Source of the DNA: CADEDH01 sp039029735
GTDB taxonomy: Bacteria > Actinomycetota > Acidimicrobiia > Acidimicrobiales > SZUA-35
DNA length: 64,000 nt
Direction of reading: 5' to 3'
Assembly (NCBI GenBank): GCA_039029735.1
Contig: JBCCFL010000028.1
Span: forward strand, 1-64,000
The first letter of the stretch is position 1. Every line of letters begins with the position of its first letter. Shown piece by piece: positions 23,899 to 31,332 of this stretch. The notes below the pieces were generated by a model, which was given only the letters and a program-made list of their open reading frames with translations, had not been told where the DNA came from and did no database searches. Position numbers and translations under genes: made by a program.

Positions 23899-24690
23899 AT
23901 GCTGGAGAACAAGATCGCCATTGTGACTGGAGCAGCGTCGGGTATCGGCGCCGCCTCCGCCCGACGATTTGCTGCCGAAGGAGCGGCTGTCGTGGTCGCC
24001 GATGTCCGGGGAGCCAGAGCGGCTGAGGTCGCCCAGGGCATCGTGGACGACGGCGGTCACGCCATCGGCGTCGAGGTGAACGTTGCCGACGCGGCGGCCG
24101 TCGAGGCCATGGTCGGCACCGCTGTACGCGAGTTTGGGGGGCTCGACGTTCTGTTCAACAACGCCGGCACACTCCGTCCGGGCACGGCGGTGGACCTGAG
24201 CGTCGACGACTGGGATCTGGTGATGGGGGTCAACGTGCGCTCGGTGTTCCTCGGTGCCAAGTTCGCTGTGCCCGTGATGATCGAACGGGGAGGAGGCTCG
24301 ATCGTGAACACGGCCTCGATCTCCGGCCTGCACGGCGACGGCGGAGCGGTGGTCTATGCCGCGAGCAAGGCGGCCGTGATCAACCTCACACGGGCCCTGT
24401 CGACCGATCACGCGCCACACGGCGTGCGGGTGAACGCCATCTGCCCTGGCACGATCGAGACGCCCCCGGTGCAGCGCATGATGCAAGACCCAGCGGTGCT
24501 CCAGACGAACGTTGATGCGCACGCGCTGCGTCGGCTCGGTCATCCTGACGAGGTGGCGGCCGCTGCGGTGTGGCTTGCCTCGGATGAGTCGTCGTTCGTC
24601 ACGGGCGAAGCGCTCGTGGTCGACGGTGGCCTCCGGGCCCAGTCGCCGCTCGGCACACTCGCCGATCCTCGCCCCGCCCACAGACGTTGA
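23899..24690 (+). CDS. SDR-family NAD(P)-dependent oxidoreductase
   Basis: A classical SDR of 263 residues: cofactor motif TGAASGIG, D for NAD preference after beta2 (VVVADVRG), NNAG, catalytic Ser (NTASISG) and YAASK. C-terminal IDG-like end FVTGEALVVDGG. TAGGCT lies 8 nt before the ATG with no ribosome site, giving a leaderless start. It probably oxidises or reduces a hydroxy or keto compound; the substrate cannot be inferred. Confidence 0.85.
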   Translation: MLENKIAIVTGAASGIGAASARRFAAEGAAVVVADVRGARAAEVAQGIVDDGGHAIGVEVNVADAAAVEAMVGTAVREFGGLDVLFNNAGTLRPGTAVDLSVDDWDLVMGVNVRSVFLGAKFAVPVMIERGGGSIVNTASISGLHGDGGAVVYAASKAAVINLTRALSTDHAPHGVRVNAICPGTIETPPVQRMMQDPAVLQTNVDAHALRRLGHPDEVAAAAVWLASDESSFVTGEALVVDGGLRAQSPLGTLADPRPAHRR

Positions 24691-24717
24691 CCGGCACGGG
24701 CCAACGGGCGCTCGCGC

Positions 24718-25638
24718 CTAGCTCGAACTCGCAACCACCCGGGGCACTCGCTCGCTCTGGCGCACGTACGGGAACTCGTCGGTGAAGCCGCACAGCGTTC
24801 GGAACAGTGCGGGGTCGTCGCAGTCGTCAGCGAGTGCCTCGTCGAAGTTGTTCCGGAACTCCTCCTGGGGCAGCACCATGAGGTGGCGGTAGTAGTTCGA
24901 GATCATGAGCCGCATCCCCGGCGTGTGCCGCGGGTAGGCCCCGTGCCACGTGGCCCCGTGGAACACGATCAGTGACCCCTTCGGGGCGATGCAGGGAACG
25001 GCGCGCTGCACTGCGTCGGGGAACGTTGGCGGGGCCATCCGGCGATGCGAGCCGGGCACGTAGGCGAGGGCGCCGCCATCGTGGCTGTACTCGGTGAGGC
25101 ACCAGTTCGTATTGGCGGTCAGGGCGTTGCGGCCCCAGGGGAGCGGCACGGCGAGCTGGTCGCAGTGCAGGCCGAGGTTGGGGCCGTAGCCGTAGTCGCC
25201 CTGCCACTTCACGAACCCGTTGTGGCTGCTGAACCGGGTGGCGTTGGAGCCGATCATGTGGCGGATCAGAGCCACGGCAACCGGGTTGACGGCGAGGTCG
25301 CGGAAGCGTCGATGCAAGCGGCACAGCTGCTGGACGAGAAACTGCGACGGGACACCCGGTGCCTCTTCGCCGGCGAGCTCGGCCAGCACGTGGTCGGGCA
25401 CGGGGAACTCGATCTCAGCGGCCGGTCCCGCGTCGAGATCGAACGGGCAACCGACGATCTCCTCGGCTCGTCGCAGGAGAAGGTCGGCGAGTTCGTCGAT
25501 CTGTCCCTCGGAGACGCCGTGCACGTCGGGGGGAACCACGGCGAGGCCGTCGACTTCGAGCTGCAGCACGTAGTCTTCCAGCCCAAGTTCGGTGATCTCG
25601 GGAGAGAGTCGTGTGTGTTCGGTGTTCGGGCCGGCCAT
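24718..25638 (-). CDS. Phytanoyl-CoA dioxygenase (PhyH)-family protein
   Basis: The 306-residue protein has the Fe(II)/2-oxoglutarate dioxygenase core: HxD in NLGLHCDQLAVPLPWG, a substrate loop with YVPGSHRRM, and the distal His in VFHGATWHGAYPRHTPGMRLMI with the 2-oxoglutarate-binding Arg. Family members hydroxylate lipids or small metabolites. An AGGGGGA ribosome site precedes the ATG, and a TAGCGT -10 lies farther upstream. It is convergent with the SDR gene. Confidence 0.8.
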   Translation of the reverse strand: MAGPNTEHTRLSPEITELGLEDYVLQLEVDGLAVVPPDVHGVSEGQIDELADLLLRRAEEIVGCPFDLDAGPAAEIEFPVPDHVLAELAGEEAPGVPSQFLVQQLCRLHRRFRDLAVNPVAVALIRHMIGSNATRFSSHNGFVKWQGDYGYGPNLGLHCDQLAVPLPWGRNALTANTNWCLTEYSHDGGALAYVPGSHRRMAPPTFPDAVQRAVPCIAPKGSLIVFHGATWHGAYPRHTPGMRLMISNYYRHLMVLPQEEFRNNFDEALADDCDDPALFRTLCGFTDEFPYVRQSERVPRVVASSS

Positions 25639-25709
25639 CGAGTCCCCCTGTCGACCGCGACGCTACCGCACGCCCGCGAGCCGGCACCAGACTCCGCCGT
25701 GGGCTGTCG

Positions 25710-26159
25710 TCAGGGGGTGGCGGGGGACACCACTGGTGCTGGCACGATGCTGCGTCGCATCACCAGGGCGAGCGGGAGAGCACCCAGTTCGATCACGAGC
25801 ACCGCCCAGGTGACGGCACTCGGCGCTCCCAGGTCGGCGATCGAGATCAGTCGACCGATGCCGCCGAGGAAGATCGCTCCGGTGACGAACACCAGGGCAT
25901 CGGCTCGCTGCTCGATCACGCGCACGCACCAGAGCGCCAGGAGGGCAACGCCCAGATAGACGCCGCCGAAGTAGCGGTAGGTGCTGTCGAGCGCAGCGTC
26001 GATGTCGGCTCCATCGAAACGCGCCACGCCAATGGCCATGGCGAGGATCGACGATGCCAGCGGGATGAGCGCGAGCACGAGGAAGACGGCCTGCCACATG
26101 CGACGGTTCGGGAGATGGGGGCGGAGTGCGGAGTGGGATGAATGTGAACGCTCGGTCAT
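25710..26159 (-). CDS. DUF4345-like integral membrane protein
   Basis: The 149-residue protein has four hydrophobic segments: AVFLVLALIPLASSILAMAI, then YFGGVYLGVALLALWCV, VFVTGAIFLGGIGRLIS, and VTWAVLVIELGALPLALV. The SxYRYFGGVYLGVALL and FLGGIGRLIS patterns match DUF4345. It is divergent from a TetR gene across a strong inverted repeat, so it is likely repressed by that TetR. Function unknown; probably a small stress-induced membrane protein. Confidence 0.75.
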   Translation of the reverse strand: MTERSHSSHSALRPHLPNRRMWQAVFLVLALIPLASSILAMAIGVARFDGADIDAALDSTYRYFGGVYLGVALLALWCVRVIEQRADALVFVTGAIFLGGIGRLISIADLGAPSAVTWAVLVIELGALPLALVMRRSIVPAPVVSPATP

Positions 26160-26191
26160 GTTCATCAGATGAATATACGACCGAGCGTTCA
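26145..26191. promoter_or_regulatory. TetR operator: 13-bp inverted repeat with nested palindrome
   Basis: TGAACGCTCGGTC (26145-26157) and GACCGAGCGTTCA (26179-26191) are perfect inverted arms 21 bp apart. Between them lies TTCATCAGATGAA (26161-26173). The block covers the start of the DUF4345 gene and the region upstream of the TetR gene. Each arm may bind one TetR dimer. Confidence 0.75.
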
Positions 26192-26222
26192 TGTTTGGCA
26201 ACGGTCGATAGGCTTGGTGGTC

Positions 26223-26870
26223 GTGGCCTCTGACACATCGGGTGTGGTCCGCACCCCTCAGCAGGACCGGAGCCGCCGCGCTGTTCGGCGCCTCCTCGAT
26301 GCGGCCGAGGCTGCCTTCGCCGAGCAGGGGTACGAACGGGCGAGTGTGCGCGACATCGCAGCCCGGGCCGAGGTACCGAAGGGGAGCCTCTACCAGTTCT
26401 TCCGCAACAAGGAGGCGCTGCTCGACGCCGTGGTGGCCGATCTTATCGCCGAGGTCGACGACATCTACGCCGGACTCGACGCCATCGATGTCGACCCCGG
26501 CCCGAGCGGGCGCTCGCCGCTGGAGTCGATGGTCGACCACGTCATCGGTCGGGTGCTGGACCTCGCCGCCCGGCGGCCAGCGTTCCGCACGCTGTTCTCC
26601 GGGCTCTCGGCCGCGGGGCCGCTTGCTGACGCTGGTGCGCAGCTGCGCGAGCGGTACCGGTCGCACATCGAGGCTGTCATGGTTCGGGCCGACCCTCCGT
26701 CGCCGGTTGGCTACGCCCAAGTGAGCACGGTGTGTACCGAGATCGCCCGAGGTCTGTTGCCGTGCATCGTGGACGAGCGGGGCCACGTCGATGGACAGCT
26801 CGCTCCGGAGCTCTCACACGCCACGACGGCATACCTGTCATCGGTGAAGGCCCGATCGGGGCCGCGCTGA
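26223..26870 (+). CDS. TetR-family transcriptional regulator
   Basis: The N-terminal helix-turn-helix is RRLLDAAEAAFAEQGYERAS, then VRDIAARAEVPKGSLYQFFRNKEALLD; a TetR ligand-binding domain follows. The GTG at 26223 lies 8 nt after TAGGCT (26209-26214), supporting a leaderless start; GTG 26217 is an alternative. It is divergent from the DUF4345 gene and presumably binds the 26145-26191 repeat, controlling both itself and that gene. Confidence 0.86.
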   Translation: MASDTSGVVRTPQQDRSRRAVRRLLDAAEAAFAEQGYERASVRDIAARAEVPKGSLYQFFRNKEALLDAVVADLIAEVDDIYAGLDAIDVDPGPSGRSPLESMVDHVIGRVLDLAARRPAFRTLFSGLSAAGPLADAGAQLRERYRSHIEAVMVRADPPSPVGYAQVSTVCTEIARGLLPCIVDERGHVDGQLAPELSHATTAYLSSVKARSGPR

Positions 26871-26966
26871 TCGGGGGGGGGCTTGGTTCGTCGCCGCTGT
26901 CAGTGAGAAGAGGGAGCCGACGCCCACGCCTCGTTCTGGGTGTCGGCTCGTGTCTAGGTTGGCGGC

Positions 26967-27701
26967 ATGGCCGACCCTGTCTACAGCGCTGCGTTGTCCC
27001 GCATCCATGACGAGGGGTTCCGGCAGCACGCACGCCTGTGTGCCCCTGGCATCATCGAGCACCTCGAACCGGTACGCATTCGGCACGGTCTGGTGGTCGA
27101 GATCGGTTCGGGATCGGGGTCGCTCACCAGGCATCTTCTGGACGCGGGCCACCGCGTCATCGCGTCGGACGTGTCACCGGCAATGCTGGACCTGGCTCGC
27201 GTCAACGCACCTGACGCCGAGGACCACCAGATCATCGGGCTTCCGGGCGATCCGATTCCCGATGCCGACGCCATCGTGTCGACCGGCCATGCGCTGTCGT
27301 ACCTACCGACCGAGGCGCTCGTGGTCGACGCCCTCCAGGCCTGTTGCCATGCCCTTCGGGCTGGTGGTGTGCTGGCGATCGATCTGGAGGATCTCTCGGT
27401 TCTCGACACGCAGTTGGGGCGGCCGCCCACCGGGTGGCAGGGGGACGACTGGGCGTTGATCATCGATCGGGTGTCGGATGGGCCAACGCACTTCGCCCGG
27501 ATCCACACCTGTTTCGTGGCCGACGCCGATGGGCGATTCCAACGGCACGTCGAGCGGCACGACAACGTGCTCGTGGATGTGGAGGGCCTGGTTCGGCCCG
27601 TGCTCGAAGCGGAGGGCCTCCACGTCGTGATCGGTACCAGCTTCGGCGGCGAGCAACTGATGACAGGCCTGCGCACCGTTGTCGCTCACCGGCCGACGTA
27701 G
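26967..27701 (+). CDS. Class I SAM-dependent methyltransferase
   Basis: The 244-residue protein has motif I VVEIGSGSGSLTRHLLDAG, acidic motif II (VIASDVSPAML), and motif IV region (ADAIVSTGHALSYL). The LRAGGVLAIDLEDL segment is typical post-motif IV. TAGGTT lies 6 nt before the ATG. The substrate is unknown. The 96-nt gap upstream holds a run of ten G residues and nothing else notable. Confidence 0.8.
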   Translation: MADPVYSAALSRIHDEGFRQHARLCAPGIIEHLEPVRIRHGLVVEIGSGSGSLTRHLLDAGHRVIASDVSPAMLDLARVNAPDAEDHQIIGLPGDPIPDADAIVSTGHALSYLPTEALVVDALQACCHALRAGGVLAIDLEDLSVLDTQLGRPPTGWQGDDWALIIDRVSDGPTHFARIHTCFVADADGRFQRHVERHDNVLVDVEGLVRPVLEAEGLHVVIGTSFGGEQLMTGLRTVVAHRPT

Positions 27702-27749
27702 CCTCACCCGGTTCGCGGGGCGCAGGTCATCTCCGCGCCGCCGGCGTTC

Positions 27750-27776
27750 GGCCGATTATCGGCCGCAATCTAGGAT
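27750..27776 (+). promoter_or_regulatory. Palindrome GGCCGATTATCGGCC and -10 element
   Basis: GGCCGATTATCGGCC (27750-27764) is a perfect 7-bp inverted repeat around one base. TAGGAT (27771-27776) follows as a -10, so the palindrome occupies the -35/spacer region. It should control the gene starting at 27829, whose leader would be about 45 nt. Confidence 0.55.
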
Positions 27777-27828
27777 TGAGCCCACGTGCTCGTCACGGAC
27801 ATGTTGCACGAGCAATGGGAGTTGCGCC

Positions 27829-28536
27829 GTGTCCGAATCGAACCTGATCGACAGCCTCATCGTTCGGTATGAGAAGAGCCCTGCCATCAAGCCTCTGGTT
27901 CAGCTGCTGCCGATGAACCTCGGTGCCGTGATCGACTCGATGCTCGGCCAGCGATACCAGCAGATCGTCGAAGAGCGTCTGCAGGCGTTGCTGGACGAAA
28001 TGGAGGCCAACATGGGCCTGGTCGAGATCGAGTCGGACTACTCCGATGACTACATCCACTGCTTCATGAAGGTCGTGCAGATCTCTGCGGGAACGAGGCG
28101 GCACGAGAAGATTCGGATGTTCGCTCGACTCCTCGACTCGGTCACGTTCGGTACCGGCGGATATCAGACGGTCGACGAGTTCGAGGAGTACCTGGCGTTG
28201 CTCGATGAGCTGTCCTTTCGCGAACTCGAGTTGCTGATGGCCCTCGAGACGTTTCAGCAGGCCAACGGCATCACCTGGGGGCGGGCGTTCGAGCAGGCGT
28301 GGGCCGAGTTCTCCGGAGAGATGTCGGACGTGCTGAACCTGTCTCTCGCCGAGCTGGACATGGTGCTGATGAGGCTCAACCGAACCGGTTGTGCCGAGAC
28401 CTTCGGTGACAAGCAGGGCACGAACGGAGTGCGGTACTGCGCGACGACCCCGATGTTCTCGAAGCTGCGGAGCCTCGTGGAGGACTTCGACGCCCAGTCG
28501 AGTCAGGGCTCGGGGCCCGCAGCAGATTCCCGTTGA
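27829..28536 (+). CDS. Uncharacterised cytoplasmic protein
   Basis: The GTG at 27829 has GGGAG seven nt upstream; 235 residues with no membrane segment. It is strongly helical, with segments such as GAVIDSMLGQRYQQIVEERL, KIRMFARLLDSVTFG and FEEYLALLDELSFRELELL, and a C-terminal part that could be a small winged-helix-like region (LSLAELDMVLMRLNRTGC, then FSKLRSLVEDF). No known family was recognised. It lies directly upstream of the DUF3754 gene in the same direction and may be cotranscribed. Confidence 0.6.
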   Translation: MSESNLIDSLIVRYEKSPAIKPLVQLLPMNLGAVIDSMLGQRYQQIVEERLQALLDEMEANMGLVEIESDYSDDYIHCFMKVVQISAGTRRHEKIRMFARLLDSVTFGTGGYQTVDEFEEYLALLDELSFRELELLMALETFQQANGITWGRAFEQAWAEFSGEMSDVLNLSLAELDMVLMRLNRTGCAETFGDKQGTNGVRYCATTPMFSKLRSLVEDFDAQSSQGSGPAADSR

Positions 28537-28592
28537 CGGAGTCTCCGATCACGCCGCCAATCGCTATGGGGCACACCGCTATCGTGGTCTCG

Positions 28593-29936
28593 GTGACGGA
28601 CCGTGAACGGTTCCTCGCCTACCGGCTCGATCAGCTCATCGACGAGCTCGGAGAGGTGGACGGGGCAAGCGGCATCGATGCCGAGGACTTTCGCGCCTTC
28701 AGCGACATTGTCGCCGCCCTCTACCACTACGAGTTCCACGGCCGGGCCCGTCGTATCAACCGGCTGTGGGATCGCCTGGGTACCGACCCGGAGGTGGATC
28801 AGGCCTTCACGTCGTTGCTCTCCGGATTGCTCGACGGCGCCAACTACACCGCGGTGACCGTGGCCGAGCTCGATGAGGCCCTGGCCCGCGAGTCACTCAT
28901 CCCGTTGCGCCTCGACGTCGATCTTGACGACTACGACGAGATGCTGATCTACCGACGTAACGCCAGCGTCGAGACCGTCGAGGTGCCGACGTGGCGGGGC
29001 CTGCGGCGCACCGAGCGCGTGATCACGGTCGACGAGCGGGTGGTGGTGCACACCCGGGTGAAACAGCAGGCCTGGTTCGACGAGCAAGGTATCGATCCCG
29101 AGGACCGCAACCTCGTCCCCGGGCACGTCTCACTCAAGCAGTTCCAGAACGTGCCCCGGGCCGACATCGAGATGCTGCTGCCCTCCACCCAGGTGAAGTT
29201 CCGCCGGATCGATTCTCTGATTGTCGGCGTGCCGGCCGTGGCCTCGGGTGTGGTGGTGCTCGCCACGAAGCTGCTCCCCACCCTGGTGTTGATCGGGGCG
29301 CTGGTTGCTGCGTGGCTCGGGCTTCGTGATCGGCCCGAGCCGTTGGACCAGACCTCGCTGGTGGTGTTGTTTGGCGGTGCGGTGACCGTTGGTGGGTTCA
29401 CTGCTCGTCAGTGGAACAAGCTCAAGAACCAGAAGGTGGCCTACCTCAAGACGTTGTCGGAGAACCTCTACTTCCGCACCCTGGCCGACGGGCCCGGGGT
29501 GGTGAACAGCCTGCTCGCCACGGCTGAGCAGCAGGAGGTCTTCGAGGTGCTGTTGGCCTACCGGATGCTGCTGGCTTCTGGCGAGCCGATGAGCGCCCGT
29601 CAGCTCGACGCCGCCGTCGAGGCCTGGATCCACGATGGATCCGGGCAGGAGGTCGACTTCGAGGTAGCCGACGCCATCGCCAAGCTCCGACGTCTCGGCC
29701 TCGTCGACGGCGACCGCAACCTCAGCCCGAAGCCGGTCCCCGAGGCGCTCGTGCTTCTCGATCGGCGCTGGGACGGGCTGTTCCGCCATCGCGGAGGAGC
29801 TGGCTGGCACGCCATGGCCGACGCCGACGACGGGGATGCCAATGGCGAGATCGGCCCGTTGTCGTCCCTGCGGCAGGTTGTGGATCGTTTCCGTGGTCGC
29901 CTCGGCGGCCGCCGCCAGGAACGCGAATCCGCCTGA
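28593..29936 (+). CDS. DUF3754 (TMEM143-like) membrane protein
   Basis: The GTG at 28593 lies 7 nt after TATCGT (28580-28585), a leaderless-type start; an ATG at 28566 is possible. The 447-residue protein begins DRERFLAYRLDQLIDEL and contains the DUF3754 core VSLKQFQNVPRADIEMLLP, KFRRIDSLIVGVPAVASG, two membrane helices (about residues 218-260 and 280-295), and NLYFRTLADGPGVVNSLL. The C-terminus looks like a winged-helix or helical domain. DUF3754 is shared with mitochondrial TMEM143; no bacterial function is established. Confidence 0.75.
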   Translation: MTDRERFLAYRLDQLIDELGEVDGASGIDAEDFRAFSDIVAALYHYEFHGRARRINRLWDRLGTDPEVDQAFTSLLSGLLDGANYTAVTVAELDEALARESLIPLRLDVDLDDYDEMLIYRRNASVETVEVPTWRGLRRTERVITVDERVVVHTRVKQQAWFDEQGIDPEDRNLVPGHVSLKQFQNVPRADIEMLLPSTQVKFRRIDSLIVGVPAVASGVVVLATKLLPTLVLIGALVAAWLGLRDRPEPLDQTSLVVLFGGAVTVGGFTARQWNKLKNQKVAYLKTLSENLYFRTLADGPGVVNSLLATAEQQEVFEVLLAYRMLLASGEPMSARQLDAAVEAWIHDGSGQEVDFEVADAIAKLRRLGLVDGDRNLSPKPVPEALVLLDRRWDGLFRHRGGAGWHAMADADDGDANGEIGPLSSLRQVVDRFRGRLGGRRQERESA

Positions 29937-30175
29937 CCCTCACGCCCTCTCGAAGCGCACAGCCGCCACAACGGTCTGTTCTGGCTGCAGCGTCAGGCCG
30001 GTGAAAACGAAGCGCCCAGCGGCAGCACCGGGCGGCGTGCTCACGCCACGCCAGCGCGACGGCTGCGGTGAGACGCAACGAACGCTCGGCAATCCCGGGT
30101 GTCAGGAGCTCCGGGAATAGCGATACATATTGACGTGTTTATGTGGGTGTTCCCATTCCCATCAAGGAGAACCAC
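29937..30175. other. Intergenic region with possible decayed coding sequence
   Basis: On the minus strand, 29942-30048 reads from a GTG through STPPGAAAGRFVFTGLTLQP to a TGA at 29942-29944, and a neighbouring frame at 30050-30120 reads ELLTPGIAERSLRLTAAVAL. The two could be joined by one frameshift into a short C-terminal gene remnant. No ribosome site or full-length gene is seen. Confidence 0.2.
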
Positions 30176-30586
30176 ATGTCATCCATCTCTTCTGTAACGG
30201 CTCCAACCGCCGACCGTGCCCAGGCGGGCCAGGTCGACAACCGGCCCCGCTTCGCCATCGGTCACCTCTTCCTCGGTGCCGACGAGGTCGAGACCGTCGC
30301 CGACTTCTACGTGTCCATTGGGATGCGCAGCGTGGCTCGCATGCCTCGCATGGCCATCGTCGAACTCAGGGGCGGCACCCACATCGTGATCGGCGCCGGC
30401 CCGGTCGGTGAGGGCAGCCTCGACCTGATCGTCGACGACCTGGACGAGACCCGCTCCGTGATCGATGCGGCCGGAGGCCAGCCCAGCCGAATCACCCGAG
30501 GCGGCGTGCACGACCAGTTCATCGCCACCGATCCCGAAGGGAATCGCCTGGTTGTGAACTCGACCCATGCGATGGGCCCGGTGTAG
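30176..30586 (+). CDS. VOC-superfamily (glyoxalase-like) protein
   Basis: The ATG at 30176 has AAGGAG with good spacing; 136 residues. It contains one pair of VOC beta-alpha-beta units: FAIGHLFLGADEVETVADFYVSIGM and FIATDPEGNRLVVNST. Metal ligands are partly conserved (His in GHLF, Glu in the PEGN segment). Function could be an isomerase, dioxygenase-like or antibiotic-binding protein. It is a monocistronic gene followed by a strong hairpin. Confidence 0.75.
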   Translation: MSSISSVTAPTADRAQAGQVDNRPRFAIGHLFLGADEVETVADFYVSIGMRSVARMPRMAIVELRGGTHIVIGAGPVGEGSLDLIVDDLDETRSVIDAAGGQPSRITRGGVHDQFIATDPEGNRLVVNSTHAMGPV

Positions 30587-30615
30587 GCCCATGCGGAGTG
30601 TCCCAACCCATCCAT

Positions 30616-30655
30616 ACGCAGGCTGCGTCGGACCCACGTCCGGCGCAGCCTGCGT
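30616..30655. terminator. 18-bp hairpin terminator
   Basis: Positions 30616-30633 pair with 30638-30655 (one G-U wobble) around a CCAC loop. It lies between the VOC gene and the TetR gene. No long U-tract follows. Confidence 0.75.
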
Positions 30656-30717
30656 TCTGGCCAGACGAGACGCACCATCGTCTTACCCCGCGACAACGGT
30701 GGTGATACGTTGAGGCC

Positions 30718-31332
30718 GTGAACCGCGGCGCCCCCCGAACGCGGCCCGTCGGACGGCCGCCCGGACCCCACGACGACACGCTGGGCAAGCTGCTGCCCAC
30801 GGCCCTCAGGCTGTTCCTGGCCGAGGGAGCCGCTGCGCTCACGCCCACTCGCCTCCATCGAGAAACTGGTGTAGCCCGGGCCACGATCTACCGGAATTGG
30901 CCTGATCCGGCCGATCTGATCGAGATCATGCTGCAGCGTGCCACCGGTATCCCCGAGGAGATGCGCTGCGAGGGAGACCCCGCCGCCGACCTGCACGCGG
31001 CGCTCGATCTGCTCCTGTTCCGATTCGAGCACCGGCCCGTTCGCCCGTTCCTCGCCGCCTGTCTGCAGTACGGCGATCGGTCGGAGCGGCTCGGCGACAC
31101 CGCTCGTGCCTTCGTCGACGGCATCCTCGCCCCGTTCCACCTCGCAATCAGATCCGGTATCGAACACGGTCGCATCACCCCCGCTCCTGGCGTCGAGGTC
31201 GACGACCTCGTGGCCGAGCTCACCGGCCCCTTGATCGTCCGCCATGTGCTGATCGGTGAGCCGGTCGACACCGCCAAGGCCCGTCGCATCGTCGACGAGT
31301 TCGTCGCTCGCCATGTGAGCCCCGATGGGTGA
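30718..31332 (+). CDS. TetR-family transcriptional regulator
   Basis: The 204-residue protein begins with an Arg/Pro-rich N-terminus (RTRPVGRPPGPHDD) and has a TetR helix-turn-helix (LPTALRLFLAEGAAALTPTRLHRETGVARATIYRNWPD). The GTG lies 6 nt after TACGTT (30706-30711). Its end overlaps the start of the FAD/Fe-S dehydrogenase gene by 8 nt, so the two are cotranscribed and this regulator likely controls that enzyme. Confidence 0.86.
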   Translation: MNRGAPRTRPVGRPPGPHDDTLGKLLPTALRLFLAEGAAALTPTRLHRETGVARATIYRNWPDPADLIEIMLQRATGIPEEMRCEGDPAADLHAALDLLLFRFEHRPVRPFLAACLQYGDRSERLGDTARAFVDGILAPFHLAIRSGIEHGRITPAPGVEVDDLVAELTGPLIVRHVLIGEPVDTAKARRIVDEFVARHVSPDG

